Of a stretch of DNA of 64,000 nt, positions 26,523 through 35,967 are shown in pieces. The position numbers and the translations under genes are program-made. The notes under the pieces were generated by a model that was not told where the DNA came from, ran no database searches, and saw only the letters and a program-made list of their open reading frames with translations. The stretch covers positions 1 to 64,000 of the forward strand of contig JBAOHI010000002.1 in assembly GCA_037045535.1 (NCBI GenBank), read 5' to 3'. Position 1 is the stretch's first letter; each line of letters starts with the position of its first letter. The stretch is from Competibacter_A sp037045535. GTDB taxonomy: Bacteria > Pseudomonadota > Gammaproteobacteria > Competibacterales > Competibacteraceae.

Positions 26523-27671
26523 ATGGCTCCTCGCGTCGATCACGGGCAAGCGGGCGTTGCCTTGATCACAGTCCTGCTGATTGTCTTTCTGGCCAGCGTC
26601 ACCGCGACCAGCCTAGCGGCTTTGCAGCAAATTGCCATCCGGCGGAGCACCGTGCTCCAACACCAGCAGCAGGCCCGATTGTACACGCTTGGGGCTGAAC
26701 AGTGGGCGATGCTCGCCTTGGCGCGCGATCGCAAGCAGAACGAAACCGATCACCCTGGCGAGGCGTGGGCTAATCCACCGTCGTCGGCGCTGTCGATCCA
26801 AGGTGGCGTTCTGGCAATCACCATGCGCGATTTGCAAGGCTGTTTTAATCTTAACAACCTGTGGCAACCCGCATCGACTACCTCGTCCGACACCACGGAC
26901 CCCAAAAAACAGCCAGAAAAAGATGGCAAATCGGCGAATCAGGGTCAGGATCAGGATCAGGATCAGGATCAGGATCAGGCCGACGACCAACCGGCCGACT
27001 CAAAATCACCGCCAGCGACACCGAAACCGGCCAACACCACAGGCACTCGTGATTCCAACGAATCGACCAAATCCGGCAAGGCCCGCCTGAACGAAACACA
27101 ATTCCGAGTCCTGCAACGCTTGTTGACGGGTCTCGAACTCAAACCGGAGCTGGCGCAGGCTATCGTGGATTGGATCGACCCGGATCAGGATCCGCTCTTT
27201 CCGGATGGCGCCGAGGACAGCGATTACAGCGTTCGAACCCCCTCCTATCTAGCGGCCAACCGTTTCCTGTACAGCGTAACGGAGTTACGGCTGATCAAGG
27301 GCGTGGATTCGGAGGTCTATGACAAGCTGGCGCCCCTGGTTTGCGTCTTGCCTTCCAACACGCCGCTGAATGTCAATACGGCCCCGGTACGGGTGCTGGC
27401 CGCTCTGGCCAACGATCAAGATCCCAAAGACTTGGAGCACCTGCTTGAAGATCGACCCGATGACGGATACAAGACCGTGGACGACTTTCTGAGCGCCGCA
27501 AAACTGACCGTGGACGCGTCGCTGAAAGCCCAACTCAGCGTCGACAGTCAGCATTTTTTACTACGGGCCGAAGCGCGGGTGGGCGACGGGCACGCGATGT
27601 TATACAGTATCTTGTATCGTGAAGAAGATGGCGTCCGCGTTCTGCGGCGCAGTTTTGGCAACCAGGATTAA
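26523..27671 (+). CDS. gspK: Type II secretion minor pseudopilin GspK
   Basis: 382 residues. N-terminal segment GVALITVLLIVFLASVTATS in place of the usual FTLxE, as normal for GspK. The conserved LQGCFNLNNL, IVDWIDPDQDPLFPDGAED and LNVNTAPVRVLAAL motifs follow. GspK caps the pseudopilus tip. A Gln-Asp repeat (about residues 142-151, CAGGAT repeats at 26946-26979) sits in a long acidic, low-complexity insertion (about residues 122-190) that splits the domain. The start at 26523 gives a short leader; ATG/other starts upstream overlap gspJ. Confidence 0.9.
   Translation: MAPRVDHGQAGVALITVLLIVFLASVTATSLAALQQIAIRRSTVLQHQQQARLYTLGAEQWAMLALARDRKQNETDHPGEAWANPPSSALSIQGGVLAITMRDLQGCFNLNNLWQPASTTSSDTTDPKKQPEKDGKSANQGQDQDQDQDQDQADDQPADSKSPPATPKPANTTGTRDSNESTKSGKARLNETQFRVLQRLLTGLELKPELAQAIVDWIDPDQDPLFPDGAEDSDYSVRTPSYLAANRFLYSVTELRLIKGVDSEVYDKLAPLVCVLPSNTPLNVNTAPVRVLAALANDQDPKDLEHLLEDRPDDGYKTVDDFLSAAKLTVDASLKAQLSVDSQHFLLRAEARVGDGHAMLYSILYREEDGVRVLRRSFGNQD
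26946..26979 (+). repeat. Hexanucleotide tandem repeat CAGGAT x 5.7
   Basis: Five perfect CAGGAT units plus CAGG, encoding Asp-Gln dipeptides inside gspK. Six-base units keep the frame whatever the copy number, so length changes would alter only the linker length. Confidence 0.95.
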
Positions 27672-27678
27672 AACGACC

Positions 27679-28878
27679 TTGCCCGCCCAACCAGTTTTTT
27701 TCCGACTGCTTTCCCTCGACCAAGCTGAATGGCTCCGACCGGATGGCGAGGTCCGCCGCGGCACTTTGCCCGAGTTAGCTGCGGAAACCAGTGGCGTCCG
27801 GCGGATTCTGGTCGCACCGGGTGAAGCAATCATCCTACACCAAGTGGCCATGCCCAGCCGCAAACGTTCCACTTGGGTGCGAGCTGTCCCCTACGCCTTG
27901 GAAGACCAACTGGCCGAGGAAATCGAGGCGCTGCACTTCGCGTTGGGCAGTACGCCGGACGACAACCGGCTACCGGTGGCGGTAATCGCTCACGACACGC
28001 TACGCGCCTGGCTAGAGACTTGCGATCACAGCGGATCGACTCCGGCCGCAGTGGTACCGGAACCTCTATTATTGCCCTGGCAAGAAGGTGATTGGAGCGT
28101 TTTCCTGGAAAATCGGCGGGCGATCGTGCGGACCGGACGTTGGGAGGGTTTCGCCACGGAACAGGATGCCTTGGGGCTGTTGCTTAACGAAGCCCTGGCC
28201 GCCGCCGGCGATGCCAAGCCGCACCGATTGTGCATCTGGGGGAATGCTGCAACCGAATTTGCCGAGTCCGCCGTCGTCGCACTCGAACACCACGTCGAAA
28301 CCGACCCATCCGAACCCCTGCGACTGTTCGCGATGACTTATCAGCCTGGAGCGGTTCTTAATTTGCTACAGGGTTCCCACAGCCGGCAGACGCAGTGGGG
28401 TCGCTGGCTGAGACCCTGGCGAGTGACGGCCGCGTTAGCGGGATTGTGGTTGCTATTACAGGTCGGCGCGTTTGCTTACGAAGGTTGGCAGCTGCGCCAG
28501 GAATTCGCATCGCTAGGGGTCGAAATGGAGCGTGTGTACAAAGCTGCCGTACCCGGCTCCACCCGGATTGTCAATCCCAAGGTACAATTGGACGCCCATT
28601 TGCGTGAATTACGCCCGAATAGCGCAGGTGGTGGCACATTTCTTGATTTACTGGAGCGTGGTGGGCAATCACTCGTTCGTTATCCGGCAATCACCCTGCG
28701 TGGTTTCAGCTATCGAGACGGCCAGTTGGATTTATCCTTGCAAGGCGGCGACCCAGCTACCTTGGACCAACTCCGACAGCAGCTCAATCAACAGCCCGGA
28801 TTGCAAACCGAGATGCGCACGACCCAGCGGGAAGGGCAAGTGGAAAGCAAGATCACCCTGAAGAAATCGTCATCATGA
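27679..28878 (+). CDS. gspL: Type II secretion inner-membrane protein GspL
   Basis: About 399 residues. The cytoplasmic actin-like part has VPYALEDQLAEEIEALHFAL and TPAAVVPEPLLLPWQEGDW. A single membrane helix lies near residue 260 (VTAALAGLWLLLQVGAFAYE), then a periplasmic ferredoxin-like domain. GspL links the GspE ATPase to the pseudopilus. The start is uncertain: TTG at 27679 avoids overlapping gspK; GTG at 27619 or ATG at 27628 would overlap it by about 50 bases. The stop overlaps gspM (ATGA). Confidence 0.88.
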   Translation: MPAQPVFFRLLSLDQAEWLRPDGEVRRGTLPELAAETSGVRRILVAPGEAIILHQVAMPSRKRSTWVRAVPYALEDQLAEEIEALHFALGSTPDDNRLPVAVIAHDTLRAWLETCDHSGSTPAAVVPEPLLLPWQEGDWSVFLENRRAIVRTGRWEGFATEQDALGLLLNEALAAAGDAKPHRLCIWGNAATEFAESAVVALEHHVETDPSEPLRLFAMTYQPGAVLNLLQGSHSRQTQWGRWLRPWRVTAALAGLWLLLQVGAFAYEGWQLRQEFASLGVEMERVYKAAVPGSTRIVNPKVQLDAHLRELRPNSAGGGTFLDLLERGGQSLVRYPAITLRGFSYRDGQLDLSLQGGDPATLDQLRQQLNQQPGLQTEMRTTQREGQVESKITLKKSSS

Positions 28879-29360
28879 AGGCCTGGTGGGAAAATCTCGG
28901 CGCCCGCGAACGCGGTTTGATCGTGGTCGGAACGGTCCTGGTCATGATGTTGCTGTCGTACGTTCTGGCGTGGGAACCGCTGCGTAACAGTGATCGCCGA
29001 CTCCGTCAAAACGTTGCCGAGCGACGTGCCGACCTGGCCTGGATGCGGCAAGCGGCCGAGGAGATCAAACGCTTGGGCGGCGCCGGAGCCGCGCGGCCTG
29101 TGGCCGATAACCGCTCCTTGCTGACTTTGGTCGATCAAACCGCGCGAGCGGCGGGGCTGGGAGCTGCCTTGAAGCGAGTCGCGCCCCAGGGTGACGACAA
29201 GCTCAGTGCCCAACTGGACGGGGCCGAATTTGACAAACTGATCCCCTGGCTCAGTGGTTTGGAACGCGATCAGGCTATTGCGATCATCAGCCTGAACGTG
29301 GATCGCACCGATGCACCGGCGCTGGTGAATGCTCGAATCGTTCTGGGGCGTCGGTCATGA
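28875..29360 (+). CDS. gspM: Type II secretion protein GspM
   Basis: 161 residues. A short cytoplasmic N terminus with WWENLGARERGLIVVGTVLV, one membrane helix, then a coiled segment and a small ferredoxin-like domain with LLTLVDQTARAAGLGAALKR and FDKLIPWLSGLE. GspM binds GspL in the inner-membrane platform. Overlaps gspL and gspN by 4 bases each. Confidence 0.9.
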   Translation: MKAWWENLGARERGLIVVGTVLVMMLLSYVLAWEPLRNSDRRLRQNVAERRADLAWMRQAAEEIKRLGGAGAARPVADNRSLLTLVDQTARAAGLGAALKRVAPQGDDKLSAQLDGAEFDKLIPWLSGLERDQAIAIISLNVDRTDAPALVNARIVLGRRS

Positions 29361-30119
29361 AACGCATTTCAGGTTATGTGTTGTTGGGGCTAACGGCTTT
29401 TCTGCTATTTTTACTGCTACAGGCCCCTGCCACCCTGCTGACCGACCGGATCGGGACGCGTTTGGCCAACTTTAGCGTACAGGGGACCGAAGGCTCGGTC
29501 ATCGAAGGTGCGATGCAAGGAGTTCGATGGCGCGGTGTCCGTATCGAACGGATTGCGTGGCGCTGGCTCCCACTTGGCCTTGTTCGTTGGACGGCTCGAA
29601 TTCAGCCTAAAGACCACCGACCCGGAGATTAAACTCACCGGACACGCGGCAATAGGATTGAATCAACTCACCCGCCTTCGAGACCTGACCGGCCGTCTGC
29701 CATTAAGCCGGCTTGGCAGCCTGGTCGGAGCGGTAAATTTACCATTCGACGGAATCACGGAACTCGATCTGCATGAGCTTGACCTGAACGCGGCCGGCCG
29801 GCCGCTAGCAGCCCTTGGAACCGTCCGCATGCTAAACCTGCGGGTCAACCTAGGCCAGCCTCTGAATCTCGGCGATTACGAGATCCGATTCGATTCGCAA
29901 GATGCCAAAGAGATTCAGGGGAAGATCAAGGACAACAACGCGCCATTGGCAGTAGAAGGTACTTTGAACCTGTCACCCGATGGCCGCTACCGGCTTGCTG
30001 GCCATGCCGCATTGCGCGACCCCGGTAATCGCGCCTTGCAGCAGGCGATGAGCCTGCTGGGACCGCCAAACGGCGATGGCCGCTGGCCGTTGAACTTTTC
30101 GGGCATTCTGGCTCCTTGA
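29357..30119 (+). pseudogene. gspN: Type II secretion protein GspN, frameshifted
   Basis: The first frame (29357 on) gives a membrane helix and TEGSVIEGAMQGVRWRGVRI then WRWLPLGL. The second frame takes over as FVGRLEFSLKTTDPEIKLTG and runs to 30119. Deleting one C from GGCC at 29576-29579 joins them as LPLGLFVGRLEF. So there is one extra base. GspN is an accessory, often dispensable T2SS protein. The change may be a real mutation or a sequence error; two other genes in this window carry the same kind of lesion. Confidence 0.85.
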
Positions 30120-30191
30120 AGCCACATTTTCGAACAATTCGCAATCCGTTTCACGATTGATTCTAAGCAAACTACAAGGGAGAAACCGTCC

Positions 30192-31430
30192 ATGCGACCC
30201 CAAATGCGCGGATTCCTGACCTTTTTGGTGATGTTGATGCTGGCTGCCTGTGCCACGCAACCGGCACCACCGACCGCCAAACTTCCGCCGCTCACGGCGC
30301 CCTCTGACGCCGAATTTCCAGCACCTGCGGAACTCCAGCCCCAGGTTGCGTTCTGGCAGAAGGTCTACTCGACTTGGGGACGCCATCAGGTCGCGCTGCA
30401 CGATGATCGTTATTTGGATATCGTTTACGGCGTTCTCACCTTGCCCGGCCCAGTCGGCGAAACCCAAACCGCTGAGCAAAAGAATTTCGTCAAGGAGCAC
30501 ATCGAAATCCTGACTGACCTCTTGCGTCAAACGGAATATAAAACTGCTGCCAACGCGCCACTGACGCCCGCCGAGCAAGCGCTGATGAACCATATCAAGG
30601 CCAGCAGCAGCGGTCCCAGCGGTCTGATCGGTGCCAGTGACCGGTTGCGCAGCCAGCGCGGCATGCGCGAACGATTCAAGCGCGGCCTCGAAATCAGCGG
30701 CCGCTATGATGCGGCTTTCCGCAGCGTATTCCGCGAAGCCGGTTTGCCCGAAGATCTGGCTTATCTGCCGCACGTTGAATCTTCATTTCAAAATCATGCA
30801 GCTTCTTCGGTCGGGGCGGTGGGTATGTGGCAATTCATGCCAGGCACCGCACGGCATTTTGGAATGTTGAACGCAGCTGTGGACGAACGGCGTGACCCCG
30901 TAGCCTCGGCGCAAGGCGCATCCCGCTATCTACGCAACGCCTACGACAGCTTGGAAACATGGCCGCTCGCGCTGACCTCCTACAATCATGGAGTAGGCGG
31001 CATGAAACGGGCACGTGAGGCATTCGGCGACAATTTCGTTGCGATTGCACGGAATTATTCCGGCCCCGGATTTGGCTTTGCCTCGCGCAATTTTTACGCC
31101 GAATTCTTGGCGGCCCGCAATATTGCTCGGAATCCTCAACGCTTCTTCCCGGAAGGCATCAATTACGAATCGCCTTTGAATCTAGACCGGGTCCGGCTCC
31201 GGCAAACTGTTTCCACCGACACCCTGGCAAGCTATTACGAAGTCGCTCTCTGGGAATTGAACAGCTTGAACCAAGCTTGGAGCAACGCGGCGCAAGCAGG
31301 CCGAACTCCATTACCCGCAGGCACCATGGTGTGGTTGCCGGCTGGAACGATCACTCGCCTCACGCAACGAGGCACAGCCGATCAGGCGCTCGCCTTGGCA
31401 GATACGGTTACTACCGGCCGGACGCGTTAA
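30192..31430 (+). CDS. Lipoprotein lytic transglycosylase, MltD-like
   Basis: 412 residues. Lipobox LAAC with Cys at residue 20, so anchored in a membrane. The family-1 SLT domain is centred on LPHVESSFQNHAASSVGAVG followed by MWQFMPGTARHFGM, with the catalytic Glu in HVESSF near residue 199. The later motif PLALTSYNHGVGGMKRA also fits. It cuts the glycan backbone of peptidoglycan. MltD usually carries LysM repeats at the C terminus, which I do not see here. The start at 30192 is preceded by AAGGGAGAAACC. Confidence 0.88.
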   Translation: MRPQMRGFLTFLVMLMLAACATQPAPPTAKLPPLTAPSDAEFPAPAELQPQVAFWQKVYSTWGRHQVALHDDRYLDIVYGVLTLPGPVGETQTAEQKNFVKEHIEILTDLLRQTEYKTAANAPLTPAEQALMNHIKASSSGPSGLIGASDRLRSQRGMRERFKRGLEISGRYDAAFRSVFREAGLPEDLAYLPHVESSFQNHAASSVGAVGMWQFMPGTARHFGMLNAAVDERRDPVASAQGASRYLRNAYDSLETWPLALTSYNHGVGGMKRAREAFGDNFVAIARNYSGPGFGFASRNFYAEFLAARNIARNPQRFFPEGINYESPLNLDRVRLRQTVSTDTLASYYEVALWELNSLNQAWSNAAQAGRTPLPAGTMVWLPAGTITRLTQRGTADQALALADTVTTGRTR

Positions 31431-31436
31431 CTCAAA

Positions 31437-31473
31437 TGCCACAAGCCGCTCCTTGACGGAGCGGCTTGTGGCA
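31437..31473. terminator. Perfect 16-bp hairpin between convergent genes
   Basis: TGCCACAAGCCGCTCC and its exact complement flank the loop TTGAC. It lies 7 bases after the transglycosylase stop and 13 before the convergent fimV stop. There is no T-run on either side, so it may act as a bidirectional terminator, an mRNA 3' stabiliser, or both. Confidence 0.7.
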
Positions 31474-31485
31474 GCGCGGGAATGA

Positions 31486-33978
31486 TCAACCCTTCTGCTT
31501 GAGCAATTCCGTGGCTCGCTGTTTTTGGGAGGCATCACCTTCCAGCAGCACTTCCTCCAGTAAGCTGCGGGCTCCCATCTGATCTCCCATGTCCAGATAG
31601 GCTGCCGCCAGATCCAGCTTGGTTTCCATGTAATCGATGGTCGAGTCTCTCTCCTCGGGCGATTTGATTTCCATCTTGCCCAGGTTGAGAGTCTGATCGC
31701 CAAAGTTATGTAAGTCCTCGTCCAACCGCAGAGAAAGATCGCTCGCCTGCTGTCCGATTTCCTGAGTGACATCGGCGAAATCGAATTGATGGTCGGACAC
31801 TGAAGGGGTCTTTATCTGTCTGGAAGCAGTTTGACCGTAGCCGATGGAAGCGGGCTCGGTTGCGGGTTCTGGCTTATTGAAACTAGCGGGTAGGCCGATA
31901 GCAATCCCTGGATCGGGAGCGACTTGCTTCATTTCCAGCGGCGGCAGTTCGTCCTGCCGCAAGGAGGCTGAAGGCTTCCCATCAAGATCGAATGTCTGAT
32001 CGGCCAGCGAGGTAGGCTGCGTTGCTAGAGAGGCAGTTTGATCATCGACAGGCTGGGCGGATAAGATGGCCGAGATAGAAGACATGGAAGCAGGCTCGGT
32101 CACCGGCTCGGGTTTGTCGAGACCGGCAGGCAACCCAGCAAACCTGCGGCCGCCGGGTGCGGTTGGCTTGATTTCGAGCGGTGGCAGATCAGTCGATTGT
32201 GAGCCAGTTTGTTGCAAGCCCAGATCGCCGAAGTCGAAATCCAAGCCATCCATCTGCAATTCGGAGGGCAATTTGGTCAGCACCGATGGTTCTTCCGGCT
32301 TTGCCAGCGGCATAGCTAGAGGAGAAACGGCTGGCCTGCGGGTTTCAGGCATGGTAGCTGGTTCGGTATCAGGTAGCGGGATACGTCTGTCGATGCTGGG
32401 GGTAGTACCTTTGCCACCGAGCGTTGGAGACAAATCGCCAACGCCAGAATCGATGTCCTTCAGTAATTCGATAACTGACTTGGATTCAGGTTTGGCTACT
32501 TCTGGAGCGGGTGGTACCGCAGCGGCTGTGGTCGGCGCTCCGGTGGCAGTCATCAGCGGCCGGGTGGGACTCTCGGGAATTTGGCTCTGGCCCGACGAAG
32601 CCACCGCTGGCTCGGCCGCTGACTTAGCAGCGGAAGAATAATCATCCGGTTCCATCGCCTGTTTGGCAGGAGCGGGACGCCGCAGCAAGGGCAATAGCAC
32701 GATTGTCGATATAGCCAATAGGATCAGCAAGATAGCAACCCAGACCACCGGATTAGTCATCCAACTGGCCTCGGTTTCCACCACAGGTTGCGGCGGCTTG
32801 ATAGGCGGGGTGGGAGAAGCTGCCTTTGCGGGTGGCTGTTCCTGCGGTGCGGCGCCGGTGGGAGTACTAGCGGGCGTCGCGGCGGTGTCGGGCGTTGCAG
32901 CAGCGCCAGGCGTCACGGCGGTGCCGGAAGGAACAGCTGTGGAAGATGGCGGTGAGAGTTCCGCTTGTGGGAGAGCCGCGGGTGGAGCAGCTGTTTGCGG
33001 GAGAGCCGCTTGCGGGACAATCTCCGATGGCTGTTCACCCGGTGATGTGATCGAAGGCGCTGCCAAGGGGGGAGACGGTGCCGGGCTGTCGGACATGGCC
33101 GAGGACGGCGGTGTAACGGGCTCCAGAGTAGCGGCTACTGGCGGACTCGCTATCGGCAAAACGGCTTTTGCCGATGGTTCAGCCATCTCGGTTTCAACCG
33201 GAGGCGGAGTTGAGGCTGCCGCCGCCACGGTCGGCGCGGACGCACCTTGCACTCCTAAAGCTTGCGCGGTTGGTACCTTGAGTGTCGTCCCCCTTCGCAA
33301 TAAATTGGGATTTCCATTAGCGAACGCTTCTGGGTTGCCCGCCAGCAAAATCGACATCATCTGCGGCACACTGACCGCCGTCGAGGGTCGAACCTGACTG
33401 GCCACCGCCATCAGGGTTTCGCCTGGCCGGACGGGTCCATAGGTCGAGCCCCCCTCGAAGCTGACTGGCGGAGCTGGCGGCAAATCGAGCGCTGGACGCG
33501 GTGCGGCAGCGACAGGGGCAACAGCCGGAGGAGAAACCTCGATAGGTTGTGGCGGCGGTGGCGGCTGATAACGGTTGGTATAGAGCTCTGGGTCAACCTG
33601 GATGGTGAACTCGCGGATCAGCCGCCCGCGCGGCCAAACCAATTCCAACAACAGGTTGAAATTCGGCTCGCGAATCGGTTCGATAGAGCTGACTTTGATG
33701 CGGTTTGGCCCTCCAGCCGGCGTTTCGACCGCGAAGCGCAGCTTTGAGAAAAAATCCAAACGCTCGACTCCAGCCTGATCAAAGTCCTGCTGGCGAGGAA
33801 TTCGAACGGTCAACCCCATCAACTCGCCAGGATTATTGGCGATCAGTGGAATTTCAGCCTCAAAGTTCTGATTGAGGACCGAATGCACTGCGAGCGGACC
33901 GACACCCAAAGCGAAAGCGCACAACGGTAACGCTAACCCGGCCAAGAGGGTCAGTCGGAGTAATGTCCTGGTCAGCAT
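31486..33978 (-). CDS. fimV: FimV-like pilus assembly / polar hub protein
   Basis: 830 residues. Signal peptide (MLTRTLLRLTLLAGLALPLCAFA) and FimV N-terminal domain with LGVGPLAVHSVLNQNFEAEI, then a LysM-like region (YGPVRPGETLMAVASQV, then LLAGNPEAF and LRRGTTLKVP). A long Pro/Ala linker precedes one membrane helix (PVVWVAILLILLAISTIVLL near residue 408). An acidic cytoplasmic part ends in a TPR-like C-terminal motif (MGARSLLEEVLLEGDASQKQ). FimV binds peptidoglycan and organises type IV pili and T2SS at the pole. The start has GGAGACAGG. Confidence 0.9.
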   Translation of the reverse strand: MLTRTLLRLTLLAGLALPLCAFALGVGPLAVHSVLNQNFEAEIPLIANNPGELMGLTVRIPRQQDFDQAGVERLDFFSKLRFAVETPAGGPNRIKVSSIEPIREPNFNLLLELVWPRGRLIREFTIQVDPELYTNRYQPPPPPQPIEVSPPAVAPVAAAPRPALDLPPAPPVSFEGGSTYGPVRPGETLMAVASQVRPSTAVSVPQMMSILLAGNPEAFANGNPNLLRRGTTLKVPTAQALGVQGASAPTVAAAASTPPPVETEMAEPSAKAVLPIASPPVAATLEPVTPPSSAMSDSPAPSPPLAAPSITSPGEQPSEIVPQAALPQTAAPPAALPQAELSPPSSTAVPSGTAVTPGAAATPDTAATPASTPTGAAPQEQPPAKAASPTPPIKPPQPVVETEASWMTNPVVWVAILLILLAISTIVLLPLLRRPAPAKQAMEPDDYSSAAKSAAEPAVASSGQSQIPESPTRPLMTATGAPTTAAAVPPAPEVAKPESKSVIELLKDIDSGVGDLSPTLGGKGTTPSIDRRIPLPDTEPATMPETRRPAVSPLAMPLAKPEEPSVLTKLPSELQMDGLDFDFGDLGLQQTGSQSTDLPPLEIKPTAPGGRRFAGLPAGLDKPEPVTEPASMSSISAILSAQPVDDQTASLATQPTSLADQTFDLDGKPSASLRQDELPPLEMKQVAPDPGIAIGLPASFNKPEPATEPASIGYGQTASRQIKTPSVSDHQFDFADVTQEIGQQASDLSLRLDEDLHNFGDQTLNLGKMEIKSPEERDSTIDYMETKLDLAAAYLDMGDQMGARSLLEEVLLEGDASQKQRATELLKQKG

Positions 33979-35000
33979 GAACCTGTCTCCATTCCACCGC
34001 CGGACGCTGAAGGTTCCAGCGGGATTGGCTTGGATACCGCCACCAGCCGAGCCTAGGCCGGCGGCCTTCCCACTTCAAGCCGGCGATAACACGCACAGCG
34101 GCTTGAAGCTTCCCCATAAAGATACTCCTTAATGCGGAGTTTTTCAGTGCTAGCAGCGACGAGCGGCTCATTCATGGATGCCCGATAGCCATGGGAAACG
34201 GGCTCGTGGGGCGACAAGTTTTCCCGATAAGTTGGAAAAACCCACTAAAATTCCCACACTTGATGATAGTGCCATTTTTACGGCTGTACACCCTCTCTGT
34301 TGGGCTAGGATGCTGCCTGAAACACCGGGTTGAGACGCGGGGAAGCACCGGGTTGAGGCAGGCCGCTCGCCAAGGGGAAGTTGGGCAACTGTACGGCGAG
34401 ATATTGACGCAAGCAATCCAGCATGATGGAGAAGAGACGGTCGAAGCATGGCGGCTTCGCTGGTATTGCCGGTCGTTGGCTAGGCGATTTTGACTAAACC
34501 AGTATCCAGCACCGGGAAGGTAAAGGAGATTGGCGGCTGCGGGAGATGAAGAACAACTGACTGTCTCAAATTGATCGAACACCGTCCCATCCTTAGAGTA
34601 AATATTCCTCGATTTTGTCATGGGCTTTATTGGAGAGCGCCTCAAAGGCGCCTTAAAACCGCGAGCCGCCCAAGGCGGCAGAATCGCGTGGGCAAGATCA
34701 TGTTCGGCAACGATTCTTTGGCTACTCCGAATCCATTCCGGCGATCAATCACCAAGATTCATTTACCCATGTAATTATATTGCATCACAGCCAAGCAAAT
34801 TGCTCGGAATCATTGTTCGTAGAACCGGATGACCTCGATGGACTTATGCGCGGTGGTTGAGCGAGTGGAATAAATCGACCGTGCCAATTGCCGGAGATTG
34901 GTGGAAAACCGCTACACTCTACGTCATCATGGCGAGGCTTTAACGCGCTGCTGGGAGATTCAACGGCGGCACGACCGATTCATCCAATGGAGGAACATCC
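33979..35000. other. About 1 kb with no recognised gene
   Basis: Short ORFs on both strands have shifting, unprotein-like composition, for example on the minus strand from 34172 to 34645. I see a weak hairpin ACTCC-TTAATGC-GGAGT followed by TTTT at 34124-34144, and two small hairpins near 34640-34680 (GCGCC..GGCGC and GCCGCC..GGCGGC). A TTGCCG..TACACT pair with 19-bp spacing lies near 34889-34919, a weak promoter candidate for the pterin gene. Decayed gene(s) are likely but not identifiable. Confidence 0.45.
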
Positions 35001-35540
35001 ATGAGCGGACCAGATCAGCGGAGCTGGAAGATCCATATCCGCAAGGACAATCTGAAATTTTCCGCAGCCCACATGACTGTATTTCCCGATGGCAGCAAGG
35101 AACGCTTGCACGGTCACAACTACGAAGTCGAGCTGGAGGTGGAGCTGACCGAACCGGTGTTGTCGCAAATGCTCAGCTATAAAGCATTCAAGCAGGTGCT
35201 ACGGTCGGTTTGTAATGCCTGGGACGAAAAAGTGCTGGTTGCCGGCGACAATCCGTGGTTAGAACCCTTGTCTGGCTCCAATGACGAATATGCCTTTCGA
35301 TTATGCGGCAAACGCTACGTGTTGCCCGTTGACGAAGTGGCGGTGTTGGATGTGGACAACATCACCGTCGAAAATCTAGCCCGGATTTTATTTGAACGAT
35401 TTTGGATGCAGCTGACTCGGGATCAATCCGTTCCCTGGCGAAAACAAATCGTCGCCGCAAGTCTGCGGATCGATGAATCACGCGGACAAGGCGCAACGTA
35501 TTCGGTGCGTATGGGCACTCCAACGCAAGAATATCAATGA
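35001..35540 (+). CDS. 6-pyruvoyl-tetrahydropterin synthase-like enzyme, PTPS-III type
   Basis: 179 residues. The zinc ligands are His24 (FSAAHMTVF) and His37/His39 (RLHGHNY). The catalytic Cys of QueD (CxxxHGH) is absent; instead the motif is ExxHGH with Glu34. In work on PTPS-III proteins this Glu-for-Cys change goes with making 6-hydroxymethyl-dihydropterin for folate, bypassing FolB. I infer that activity, not queuosine synthesis. The C-terminal half (VLDVDNITVENLARILFERF) is typical of the fold. Start at 35001 has TGGAGG. No folate or queuosine gene is adjacent apart from thyA. Confidence 0.8.
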   Translation: MSGPDQRSWKIHIRKDNLKFSAAHMTVFPDGSKERLHGHNYEVELEVELTEPVLSQMLSYKAFKQVLRSVCNAWDEKVLVAGDNPWLEPLSGSNDEYAFRLCGKRYVLPVDEVAVLDVDNITVENLARILFERFWMQLTRDQSVPWRKQIVAASLRIDESRGQGATYSVRMGTPTQEYQ

Positions 35541-35625
35541 AAATCGTTACAGTGTTCGTCCAGGCATCGAGCGCGCCAGCCCAACCACTTCCGACAGTTG
35601 TCGCGCCATAGCGACAAACTATCCC

Positions 35626-35967
35626 TCAAGCGGCGGCCAGAACCCTGTCGATCTTACCGATCCAAATCAGCGCTTCGTCTTGAGTTAACAATAAAATCTG
35701 CAAGTTATTGCGGTAATCCTGCCAGGATTTATCGACGTGTTCGCTCATGGCGTCAGCATAGAACACCACCCATTTCTCAGGCGGATCATCTGGCCGGGCG
35801 TTCTTCGCGTATTCCGCGCCGTGGCGCAGATAGAGCAGATAGGTATCCAATGCCTTGCGGATCGCACCGATGAAGCCGATGCCTAGCAGCCCACCGACCC
35901 GCAGCGTGCACTGCAACGCCAACAGGTTTGCCGCATAATGGCGGTCGATTATTTTGTCGATATTCAC
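35626..35967 (-). CDS. Small protein of unknown function
   Basis: 113 residues from a GTG at 35967, chosen because AGGAG stands 7 bases before it; an ATG at 36009 would add 14 residues. One hydrophobic stretch (LRVGGLLGIGFIGAIRKAL) could be a membrane helix or a buried helix. The C terminus is helical and charged (YADAMSEHVDKSWQDYRNNL). I do not recognise a family. Faces the pterin gene end-to-end and follows thyA on the same strand. Confidence 0.55.
   Translation of the reverse strand: MNIDKIIDRHYAANLLALQCTLRVGGLLGIGFIGAIRKALDTYLLYLRHGAEYAKNARPDDPPEKWVVFYADAMSEHVDKSWQDYRNNLQILLLTQDEALIWIGKIDRVLAAA

Noticed and set aside
34172..34645. 157-codon minus-strand ORF in the 1-kb gap
   Set aside because: Rich in Ser/Pro/Cys with no motif, and competing frames overlap it; not enough to call a gene.
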